Part shown: in pieces, positions 57,565 through 64,000 of the stretch
How the letters are laid out: every line of letters begins with the position of its first letter
Numbering within the stretch: position 1 is the first letter of the stretch
Source: JALSHZ01 sp964614535
GTDB taxonomy: Bacteria > Pseudomonadota > Gammaproteobacteria > UWMA-0217
Length of the DNA: 64,000 nt
Direction of reading: 5' to 3'
NCBI GenBank assembly: GCA_964614535.1
Contig: CAZTOZ010000048.1
Location: 62,001-126,000 of the forward strand
Notes under the pieces: model-generated
The model's database searches: none
What the model was told of the DNA's origin: nothing
Seen by the model: only the letters and a program-made list of their open reading frames with translations
Position numbers and translations under genes: made by a program

Positions 57565-58961
57565 CCTCTGCCGCGCTTTTTGCCCTGTTGTTTTTCTTCA
57601 TGTTTCTCGGCATGCCGGTGGCGGTGGCGCTGGGGCTCTCCAGCGTGGTGACGATTTTCCTCTTCTCCGACGACTCGCTTTCGTCGGTGGCGCTCAAGCT
57701 CTTCGAGGCGCTGTCGGAACACTACACGCTGCTGGCCATCCCTTTCTTCATCCTGTCGTCGGCCTTTCTCTCCACCGGCGGCGTCGCGCGGCGGCTGATC
57801 GCTTTTGCCGTCAACGCCGTTGGCCACGTCAAGGGGGGGCTGGCGATGGCCTCGGTCATGGCCTGCATGATGTTTGCGGCGGTCTCCGGCTCGTCCCCGG
57901 CGACGGTGGCGGCGATTGGCACCATCGTCATTGCCGGCATGGTGCGCAGTGGCTACCCGGAAAAGTTCGCCGCCGGTGTCATCGCCAATGCCGGGACGCT
58001 GGGGATTCTCATTCCGCCGTCGATCGTCATGCTGGTCTATGCCGCAGCCACCGAGGTGTCGGCTGCGAGAATGTTCATGGCGGGCTTCGTGCCGGGGTTG
58101 ATGATGGGGTTGATCCTGATGACCGCCATCTATGTCGTTGCCCGTGTCAAAGGTTATCCCTCGCAGCCGTGGCCGGGTTTTCGCGCACTGCTCAAGTCGG
58201 GGTTCGTCGCCTCCGGCGGCCTGATGCTGATCGTCATCGTCCTCGGTTCCATCTATGGCGGCATTGCCAGCCCCACCGAGGCGGCTGCCGTGTCGGCCGT
58301 CTATGCGTTTTTCGTCTCGGTGTTCGGATATCGCGACATGGGGCCGCTCAAGGCGGTGCCGTGGCGCAGGCAAGGGGAAGGGGCCGTTGGCATGGTGCTG
58401 CGAAACATGGCGCAGATGACGCTGGCGCTGCCTCGTTGCCTGTTGGACCCGGAGGTGCGCGCCACGATCATGGAGGCGGCCAAGGTGAGCATCATGCTGC
58501 TGTTCATCATCGCCAATGCGATGCTCTTCGCCCATGTGCTGACCACGGAGCGGATTCCCCATGCCATTGCCGGAACCATCGTCCACTGGGGGCTGGCGCC
58601 TTGGATGTTCCTCGTCGTGGTCAATCTGCTGCTGCTCGCCGCCGGCAATTTCATGGAACCGTCGGCGATTCTGCTGATTATGGCGCCGATTCTCTTTCCC
58701 ATTGCGATGAAGCTCGGCATCGATCCGATCCACCTCGGCATCATCATGGTCGTCAACATGGAGATCGGCATGCTGACGCCACCGGTGGGGCTCAATCTGT
58801 TCGTCACCGCAGGCATCACCGGCCACAGCATCGGCTGGGTCATCAAGGCCGCGCTGCCCTGGCTGATGCTGTTGCTGATCTTTCTGATGATCATCACCTA
58901 CGTGCCACAGGTGTCGTTGTGGCTGCCGGAATACATCGACTACCTGAAAGGGTATCGGTAG
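57561..58961 (+). CDS. dctM: TRAP transporter large permease DctM
   Basis: 466 aa, about twelve hydrophobic segments, the main translocation subunit driven by a Na+ gradient. DctM patterns: LGMPVAVALGLSS, HYTLLAIPFFILSSAFLSTGGVARRLI, SGSSPATVAAIGTIVIAGMVRSGYP, NAGTLGILIPPSIVMLVYA, and LTPPVGLNLFVTAGI near the C-terminus. Starts with GTG at 57561 in GTGA overlap with dctQ. A loop of about 30 residues after residue 250 is longer than usual. Confidence 0.93.
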   Translation: MTSAALFALLFFFMFLGMPVAVALGLSSVVTIFLFSDDSLSSVALKLFEALSEHYTLLAIPFFILSSAFLSTGGVARRLIAFAVNAVGHVKGGLAMASVMACMMFAAVSGSSPATVAAIGTIVIAGMVRSGYPEKFAAGVIANAGTLGILIPPSIVMLVYAAATEVSAARMFMAGFVPGLMMGLILMTAIYVVARVKGYPSQPWPGFRALLKSGFVASGGLMLIVIVLGSIYGGIASPTEAAAVSAVYAFFVSVFGYRDMGPLKAVPWRRQGEGAVGMVLRNMAQMTLALPRCLLDPEVRATIMEAAKVSIMLLFIIANAMLFAHVLTTERIPHAIAGTIVHWGLAPWMFLVVVNLLLLAAGNFMEPSAILLIMAPILFPIAMKLGIDPIHLGIIMVVNMEIGMLTPPVGLNLFVTAGITGHSIGWVIKAALPWLMLLLIFLMIITYVPQVSLWLPEYIDYLKGYR

Positions 58962-59027
58962 GGCAGTGCCGTTCCCACGTTCCCGTTGGCAGGGGGCTGT
59001 GGGCCGTTTCCATGGTTCGTCGTGATC

Positions 59028-59888
59028 TCAGCCGGTGTTTTCCGGTTCCTCCTGCAAGGCGTAGAGCGCCTGGATCTCGTCGGGCCAGAGGCTGGCGTCC
59101 ACCGTCTCCAGCACCATCGGGATTTCGTCGAAGCGGTCGTCATTCATGATGTAGCGGAAGGCTTCCCAGCCGATCTTCCCCTGGCCGAGGCTTTCGTGGC
59201 GATCGACGCGGGCGCCGAGGTCGGGTTTGCTGTCGTTGAGGTGCATGCCACGCAGGTAGTCGAAGCCGACGATGCGGTCGAATTCGGCAAAGGTCTGCTC
59301 GCAGGCTTCGGCGGTGCGCAGATCGTAACCGGCGACGAAGATGTGGCAGGTGTCGATGCAAACGCCGACGCGGGTCTTGTCCTCCACCCGGTCGATGATG
59401 GCGGCCAGATGTTCGAAGCGGTGGCCGACGTTGCTGCCCTGGCCGGCGGTGGTTTCGATGACGGCGGTGACGCCCTCGGTGCGTTCGAGGGCGAGGTCGA
59501 TCGATTCGGCGACACGCGCGAGACAGGCTTCTTCATCGATCTTGTTGAGGTGGCTGCCAGGGTGAAAGTTCAATAGCTCCAGCCCGAGTTGCATGCAGCG
59601 CGTCATCTCGTCGATGAAGGCGTTGCGGGATTTCTCCAGCCCCGCGGCTTCGGGGTGACCGAGGTTGATGAGGTAGCTGTCGTGGGGCAGGACGTGCCTG
59701 GGCGCGATGCCGACGCTCCGGAGATTGGCCTGGAAGGCGGCAATGCTCTCCCCGGTCAGTGGCTTGGCTTGCCACTGGCGTTGATTCTTGGTGAACAGCG
59801 CAAAGGCGCGCGCGCCGATGGCTTGGGCGTTGAGCGGCGCGTTTTCGACGCCGCCCTTGATGCTGACATGGGCGCCGACCCGTTTCAT
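59028..59888 (-). CDS. nfo: Deoxyribonuclease IV (endonuclease IV)
   Basis: 286 aa trinuclear-zinc AP endonuclease. TIM-barrel signatures include KRVGAHVSIKGGVENAP, LLNFHPGSHLNK, VIETTAGQGSNVGHRFEHLAAII, VGVCIDTCHIFVAGYDLRT, MHLNDSKPDLGARVDRHESLGQGKIG, and metal-binding histidines and glutamates in these blocks. ATG at 59888 overlaps the FeoC stop by 4 nt (ATGA), so it is translationally coupled to the iron operon. Confidence 0.95.
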   Translation of the reverse strand: MKRVGAHVSIKGGVENAPLNAQAIGARAFALFTKNQRQWQAKPLTGESIAAFQANLRSVGIAPRHVLPHDSYLINLGHPEAAGLEKSRNAFIDEMTRCMQLGLELLNFHPGSHLNKIDEEACLARVAESIDLALERTEGVTAVIETTAGQGSNVGHRFEHLAAIIDRVEDKTRVGVCIDTCHIFVAGYDLRTAEACEQTFAEFDRIVGFDYLRGMHLNDSKPDLGARVDRHESLGQGKIGWEAFRYIMNDDRFDEIPMVLETVDASLWPDEIQALYALQEEPENTG

Positions 59889-60151
59889 GTCCGTTGCTCC
59901 GGTTTGCTGCCGATCGGGATGAAGCGCCGTGGCAGCTCCACCCATTCGTAGGCCTCTTCCTGCTGGGCCGCCGAACAGTCGGAGGCGCAGCTGCCGCAGG
60001 CGAGGCTGCTGCATTTGCGCACCCGGCCTTTCTCGATCCACTTGTCGAGCATGCCGCGGATCGCTTCCGGGTCGGCATCGAAATGCAGCGCCAGGTCCCG
60101 CAGTGATACCTGCTTGCGCTCCTGCATGTATCGCTTGATCTCCAGCAGCAT
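59885..60151 (-). CDS. FeoC-like small protein with a winged helix and Cys cluster
   Basis: 88 aa. Winged-helix N-terminal part (LLEIKRYMQERKQVSLRDLALHFDADPEAIRGMLDKWIEKG), then a cysteine loop with C47, C52, C55 and C59 (CSSLACGSCASDC) as in FeoC, which can bind an Fe-S cluster or iron. It starts 2 nt after the feoB stop and overlaps nfo, so it is part of the same unit. Role: modulating FeoB stability or iron sensing, from family knowledge. Confidence 0.85.
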   Translation of the reverse strand: MLLEIKRYMQERKQVSLRDLALHFDADPEAIRGMLDKWIEKGRVRKCSSLACGSCASDCSAAQQEEAYEWVELPRRFIPIGSKPEQRT

Positions 60152-60153
60152 CG

Positions 60154-62517
60154 TCAATGCCCTTCGAACAGTGGCGTCGATGGCGTGGCCGGTCTGCGGC
60201 CGGCCCACTTCCTCAATCCGACGATGGCAACGAGGGCGACGAGGGAGAGGCCGACGATCCAGCCGGTGGAGCTGGCCGGGTGGCGGCCGAAGGTGGCGAT
60301 CTGGTAGAACAACGTCGCGGTGGTATAGGCCACGCCGGTGGTCCAGCTGGCGACGAAGATGGCCCAGGCCGTGCCCGCCTCGCGAACGATGGCGCCGATG
60401 GTGGCGGCGCAGGGGAAGTACATCAGAATAAACAGCAGATAGGCGAAGGCCCCGATCTTGCCGTCGAAACGCTGGTGCATCGCCCCGAAGACGCCGGTAT
60501 CGACCGCCAGCGCCTCGGCGGCCGCCTCGGTGGAGCGGGCGTAGTCCACGTCCAGCCCGAGCGGATCGAGCAGCGCCTCGCCCACCGCGGCCAGATTGGC
60601 GGGAATGGTGGCGGCCGCGGCCTGTAGCGCATTCCAGAGGTCGAACGCCGCCGGGGATTCGTCGGGTGACGCCGTGGCATCGTCGCCCAGTGAGCTGTAG
60701 AGGGCATCCAGTGCGCCGACCACCACCTCCTTGGCCATGACCCCGGTGAAGATGCCGACTGTGGCCGGCCAGTTGTCCTCGCTGATGCCCATCGGCCCGA
60801 ACACCGGCGTGACCGTCTGGGCCACGGCGCTGAGGATCGACTGGTCGGTGTCCTCGTTGCCGAAGCTGCCGTCGCGGCCGATGGAGTTGAGCACGTTGAG
60901 GATCACCACCATGACGACGATCACCTTGCCGGCGTCCTTCAGAAACAGCTTGACCCGATCCCAGGTGCGCAGCAGCACCCCCTTTATCGACGGCAGGTGG
61001 TAGGGCGGCAGCTCCATCATGAAACCGGTACTCTGACCCGGCAGCAGCGTGCGCTTCATGATGAGCCCGGTGCCGATGGCGGCGAGAATGCCGATCAGAT
61101 AGAGCCCGAAGACCAGGTTCTGGCCGTTGTTCGGAAAGAAGGCGGCGGCGAACAGCGCATAGACCGGCAGTCGCGCACCGCAGGACATGAACGGGTTCAT
61201 CAGGATTGTCAGTTTCCGCTCACGCTCGTTCTCCAGCGTCCTTGTGGCCATGATGGCCGGGACGTTGCAGCCGAAGCCGACGATCAGCGGCACGAAGGCC
61301 TTGCCCGGCAGGCCGATGGCGCGCATCGCCCGGTCCATGACGAAAGCGGCGCGGGCCATGTAGCCGGAGTCCTCCACCACCGAGAGGAACAGGTAGAGCG
61401 CGGTGATGATCGGAATGAAGGTCGCCACCACCTGCAGGCCGCCGCCGACACCATTGGCCAGCAGCACCACCAGCCACTGTGGTGCGCCGATGGTGGCCAG
61501 CAGTGCGCCGAGACCATCGACGAACAGTGCCGCGCCGACGCCGTCGAAGAAGTCGATGAAGGCGCCACCGAGGTTGATGGCGAACATGAACATCAGATAC
61601 ATCACCGCCATGAAGATGGGGATGCCCAGCCAGCGGCTCAGCACCGCGCGGTCGATGCGGTCGGTCAGGGTCTTGTCGAGTCTGCCCCGCTCCTTGATGA
61701 CGGCCCGCGCCAGCGCGTGTGCGTGGCTGAAGCGGCTGCTGGCGATGTGGATGTCGGCATCCTCGCCGGAGCGGTCGCGGATGATCTTCCGCCAGCGCCG
61801 CGCCTTCTCCCGCAGGGCATCGTCGGCCTGGGCCAGCAGCGTCTCGCTGCCTTCCAGCAGTTTCAGTGCCAGCCAGTGCTTGACGCAGTGCTGGCGGTCA
61901 CAGCGGATATCGGGTATCAGGTCGGCGATGGCCTGTTCCACCACCTCCTCGTGGGCCAGGCGGTACCCGGTGGTGCGCCTGCCAGCGACCACGTCGACGA
62001 TCGCCTGCTTGAGCTCGTCCAGCCCCTTCTCCCGGGTCGCTACCACCGGTACCACCGGACAGCCGAGCAGTTGGCCGAGTTTGTCGATGTCGATCTTGAT
62101 ACCGCGCTTGTGGGCAATGTCCATCATGTTCAGCGCCACCACCATCGGCACGTCCATTTCCAGCATCTGCACCGTCAGGTAGAGGTTGCGCTCCAGATTG
62201 GTGGCGTCGATGACGTTGACGATGACATCGGCCTCGTGGGAGAGGAGGTAGTCGCTGGTGACCTTCTCGTCCAGTGAACTGGCGTCGAGCGAGTAGATGC
62301 CGGGCAGATCGACCACGGTCACCTCGCGGTCGCCGAGCCTGAACGTACCCATCTTGCGCTCGACGGTGACGCCGGGCCAGTTGCCGGTCTTCTGGCGGAT
62401 GCCGGTCAGCGCGTTGAACAGCGCCGACTTGCCGCAGTTGGGATTGCCCGCCAGCGCGATCTGCAGGTTGCCGGGCGCGGGGTTTTCGCTGGCGCAGTCG
62501 TGGCAGGACTTACCCAT
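60154..62517 (-). CDS. feoB: Ferrous iron transporter FeoB
   Basis: 787 aa. N-terminal G protein domain: G1 GNPNCGKS, switch I GNWPGVTVERK, G3 VDLPGIYS, then the GDI-like spacer. The C-terminal membrane region contains two gate motifs (GFGCNVPAIMATRT and SCGARLPVYALFAAAFF). A short N-terminal CHDC (residues 5-8) precedes the G domain. The C-terminal tail is long, ending in WTTGVAYTTATLFYQIATF. It overlaps feoA by 8 nt. Confidence 0.95.
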   Translation of the reverse strand: MGKSCHDCASENPAPGNLQIALAGNPNCGKSALFNALTGIRQKTGNWPGVTVERKMGTFRLGDREVTVVDLPGIYSLDASSLDEKVTSDYLLSHEADVIVNVIDATNLERNLYLTVQMLEMDVPMVVALNMMDIAHKRGIKIDIDKLGQLLGCPVVPVVATREKGLDELKQAIVDVVAGRRTTGYRLAHEEVVEQAIADLIPDIRCDRQHCVKHWLALKLLEGSETLLAQADDALREKARRWRKIIRDRSGEDADIHIASSRFSHAHALARAVIKERGRLDKTLTDRIDRAVLSRWLGIPIFMAVMYLMFMFAINLGGAFIDFFDGVGAALFVDGLGALLATIGAPQWLVVLLANGVGGGLQVVATFIPIITALYLFLSVVEDSGYMARAAFVMDRAMRAIGLPGKAFVPLIVGFGCNVPAIMATRTLENERERKLTILMNPFMSCGARLPVYALFAAAFFPNNGQNLVFGLYLIGILAAIGTGLIMKRTLLPGQSTGFMMELPPYHLPSIKGVLLRTWDRVKLFLKDAGKVIVVMVVILNVLNSIGRDGSFGNEDTDQSILSAVAQTVTPVFGPMGISEDNWPATVGIFTGVMAKEVVVGALDALYSSLGDDATASPDESPAAFDLWNALQAAAATIPANLAAVGEALLDPLGLDVDYARSTEAAAEALAVDTGVFGAMHQRFDGKIGAFAYLLFILMYFPCAATIGAIVREAGTAWAIFVASWTTGVAYTTATLFYQIATFGRHPASSTGWIVGLSLVALVAIVGLRKWAGRRPATPSTPLFEGH

Positions 62518-62824
62518 CGTCGTTACAGGCGTCGAGTGGTGCCGCCTGGATCCGATTGGCCACCCCGGCGCCGAGCGCCACGCGATTGCCGTTGAGGCCC
62601 AGCACCACGCCCTTGCCTCGATGATGGAGAATCTCCACCTCGCAACCCTTGGTGATGCCCAGGCTCATCAGGCGCTGGATCATGGCGCGGCCACCATCGA
62701 TACGGACGATGCGGGCGCATTGGCCGCTAGGCAGCGTGTCCAGCGCAACGGGGTCGTGCTCGGGGCCGCGGGCCGTCACGGCAGCGATACCGGTGGCCTG
62801 TCGGGAGTGCGCCAATGAGAACAT
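62510..62824 (-). CDS. feoA: FeoA family protein
   Basis: 104 aa SH3-like cytoplasmic protein that assists FeoB. PVALDTLPSGQCARIVRIDGGRAMIQRLMSLGITKGCEVEILHHRG is the FeoA core. The start at 62824 is preferred, with a 20 aa N-terminal extension (MFSLAHSRQATGIAAVTARG). A Fur box overlaps the upstream region. First gene of feoABC-nfo, 78 nt after fur. Confidence 0.92.
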   Translation of the reverse strand: MFSLAHSRQATGIAAVTARGPEHDPVALDTLPSGQCARIVRIDGGRAMIQRLMSLGITKGCEVEILHHRGKGVVLGLNGNRVALGAGVANRIQAAPLDACNDDG

Positions 62825-62847
62825 GGGGGCTCCTGTGATTCGAGAAT

Positions 62848-62866
62848 GTAAATGATAGTCACTCTC
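62848..62866 (-). promoter_or_regulatory. Fur box upstream of feoA
   Basis: GTAAATGATAGTCACTCTC (plus strand) matches the 19-bp Fur consensus GATAATGATAATCATTATC at 14 positions by hand count. It lies 24 nt before the feoA start, between fur and feoA, so iron-loaded Fur should repress the feo operon. Confidence 0.75.
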
Positions 62867-62902
62867 ATTTGCGTCTGTCAAGCGGCAATGGCGGCCAGGG
62901 GG

Positions 62903-63307
62903 TCACTCATCTTCGAATTCGCCGTAGAGAATCAGCGTGTGGCTGGTCATTTTGAAGCCATGTTGCTCGGCGATGATCCGCTGCCGCTCCTCGATGATCT
63001 CGTCGTAGAACTCCACCACCTTGCCCGTCTTGACCGACACCATGTGGTCGTGATGCCCTTCGCCGGCCAGCTCGAACACCGCCTGTCCGCCCTCGAAATG
63101 GTGCCGGGTGACCAGACCGGCCGCCTCGAACTGGGTCAATACCCGATAGACGGTGGCCAGACCGATCTCCTCGCCTGCGTCGAGCAGTGCCTTGTAGACG
63201 TCTTCGGCGGTATGATGATTCTCCTCGGCGTTTTCGAGGATTTCCAGAATCTTCATCCGTGGCAGGGTGACCTTGAGCCCCGCCTTTCTGAGATCTTGAT
63301 TGTTCAT
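62903..63307 (-). CDS. fur: Ferric uptake regulator Fur
   Basis: 134 aa metalloregulator. The DNA-binding domain begins QDLRKAGLKVTLPRMKILEIL and contains LATVYRVLTQFEAAGLV; the dimerisation/metal domain has HHDHMVSVKTGKVVEFYDEII. It has no cysteine at all, so the CXXC zinc sites of E. coli Fur are missing, as in the single-Cys pseudomonad-type Fur. ATG at 63307 follows AGGAG. Divergent from the peptidase at 63557 and upstream of feoABC-nfo. Confidence 0.96.
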   Translation of the reverse strand: MNNQDLRKAGLKVTLPRMKILEILENAEENHHTAEDVYKALLDAGEEIGLATVYRVLTQFEAAGLVTRHHFEGGQAVFELAGEGHHDHMVSVKTGKVVEFYDEIIEERQRIIAEQHGFKMTSHTLILYGEFEDE

Positions 63308-63527
63308 CTGTTGCTCCTGAGTCGCGCCGGGAACGGGCCCGGTACAGCGGGTGACCGGGGCGGTGGGACCGCTGTCGCGCCGGTAACCGGGATGTCGCCG
63401 CCCCAACCATCATCGACAGCGTGGGCCACCGGTCTCATCGGAGAGGCGTCTGCGGATCGTGACTCCGCCTCTGCCGTCGAACACTCGGATGACTGGATGA
63501 GATGGTCGGGCGAACAGCAAACAGTAT

Positions 63528-63546
63528 GATAACCGTTCTCACTATC
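63528..63546. promoter_or_regulatory. Possible Fur box between fur and dacB
   Basis: GATAACCGTTCTCACTATC shares 13 of 19 positions with the Fur consensus, including GATAA and TATC ends. It is 221 nt upstream of fur and 11 nt before the dacB ATG. This would allow Fur autoregulation or repression of the divergent gene, but the central half-site is poor. Confidence 0.45.
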
Positions 63547-63556
63547 AAATGTATCC

Positions 63557-64000
63557 ATGAGTAGTCGATTCGGAGCATGGCATCGCTGGCTGCCGCTCGT
63601 GCTGCTGCTGATCCCTCCGGCCGTGGCGGCTGGCGCCGACCCCGTGGAGCAGCAGGTCTGCCGCCTCGAGCGCGCCGCTTTCCTGCTGGTTGGCGGGGCT
63701 GGCCAGGGCGGGCGCGACTGCCGTGCCGATGAGCCGCTGATTCCCGCCTCGACGCTGAAGGTTCTCACCGCCTGGCTGGCGCTCGAACACTGGGGGCCGG
63801 ATTTTCGCTTCACCACCGAATTTTTCCTTGACGACCATCAGTTGCTCTGGATACGGGGCCGTGGTGATCCGATGCTGGTCTCGGAGGAGTTGGCGTCGGT
63901 TGCCGCCGCGCTGAAGTCACGGGGCGTCGGCCCGCTGGCTGGCATTGGCATCGACGAGAGCTACTACGCGGCCGACATCGACATCCCCGGCCGAGCCGGC
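63557..64000 (+). CDS. dacB: D-alanyl-D-alanine carboxypeptidase/PBP4 family (5' part)
   Basis: The first 148 codons are visible; the gene runs off the window. Signal peptide MSSRFGAWHRWLPLVLLLIP (cleavage near AVAAGA). The SXXK catalytic motif lies in IPASTLKVLTAWLAL, followed by IRGRGDPMLVSEEL, which is the PBP4/DacB pattern. It cleaves D-Ala-D-Ala or cross-links in peptidoglycan. ATG at 63557 lies 11 nt after a Fur-like box. Confidence 0.88.
   Translation, partial: MSSRFGAWHRWLPLVLLLIPPAVAAGADPVEQQVCRLERAAFLLVGGAGQGGRDCRADEPLIPASTLKVLTAWLALEHWGPDFRFTTEFFLDDHQLLWIRGRGDPMLVSEELASVAAALKSRGVGPLAGIGIDESYYAADIDIPGRAG

Overview
The window comes from a GC-rich gammaproteobacterial chromosome. The core gene order supports this: rpsP-rimM-trmD-rplS; rne/rluC followed by yceF/yceD-rpmF-plsX-fabH; a UvrY/GacA-type regulator next to uvrC-pgsA and tRNA genes; and fur-feoABC. 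Flavocytochrome c sulfide dehydrogenase (fccAB), an ETHE1-type persulfide dioxygenase, glutathione reductase, a SoxW-like double thioredoxin and PilT-type ATPases point to a sulfide-oxidising, surface-motile bacterium, perhaps a Chromatiales-like sulfur oxidiser. That lineage is an inference. I see no insertion sequence, prophage, CRISPR array or rRNA, so this is mostly core genome with a few accessory blocks.

Layout: 1-2.1 kb, ribosomal protein and tRNA/ribosome modification operon. 2.1-8.7 kb, a membrane-anchored LysM-like protein, a diguanylate cyclase, a Pcm-like methyltransferase with tolC, an isochorismatase-family hydrolase, a lipid A acyltransferase and a bacteriohemerythrin. 8.9-15.7 kb, recQ converging on a block of a HEAT-repeat Ser/Thr kinase and two PilT-like ATPases. 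16-20.8 kb, a chaperone-usher (CS1/alpha-type) pilus cluster with an acetyltransferase-like gene at its end. 21-28 kb, a membrane spermidine-synthase-like protein, periplasmic Pcm, tRNA-Arg, a low-molecular-weight phosphatase and rne. 28.7-35.1 kb, rluC and a HAD phosphatase leading into a membrane Sel1-like protein, a secreted vWA protein and an ABC ATPase/permease pair that resemble parts of the T6SS TagTS/PpkA signalling system. 35.1-43.7 kb, the fatty-acid/phospholipid initiation genes, a CYTH protein, a response regulator with a degenerate receiver, uracil-DNA glycosylase, uvrC, pgsA and three tRNAs. 43.7-53.5 kb, pabB, sulfur/glutathione metabolism genes, a tungstate-type binding protein, a tandem thioredoxin, a SpoIIAA-UspA fusion and a carbamoyltransferase-like protein lacking key residues. 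53.5-59 kb, fccAB and a divergent TRAP transporter. 59-64 kb, a fur-feoABC-nfo run and the start of a dacB-type peptidase.

Most operons are tightly packed, with GTGA/ATGA overlaps that imply translational coupling. Good regulatory signals include a perfect CRP-type palindrome (2122-2137), an FNR-type site (8791-8804), Fur boxes (62848-62866 and probably 63528-63546), strong terminators and several promoters whose -10 element lies only 6-9 nt from the start codon. The most unusual items are the aspartate-less UvrY/GacA-like regulator, the T6SS-free TagTS/PpkA-like vWA island, the HEAT-kinase/PilT block, the carbamoyltransferase-like protein and the inclusion of nfo in the iron-uptake operon.
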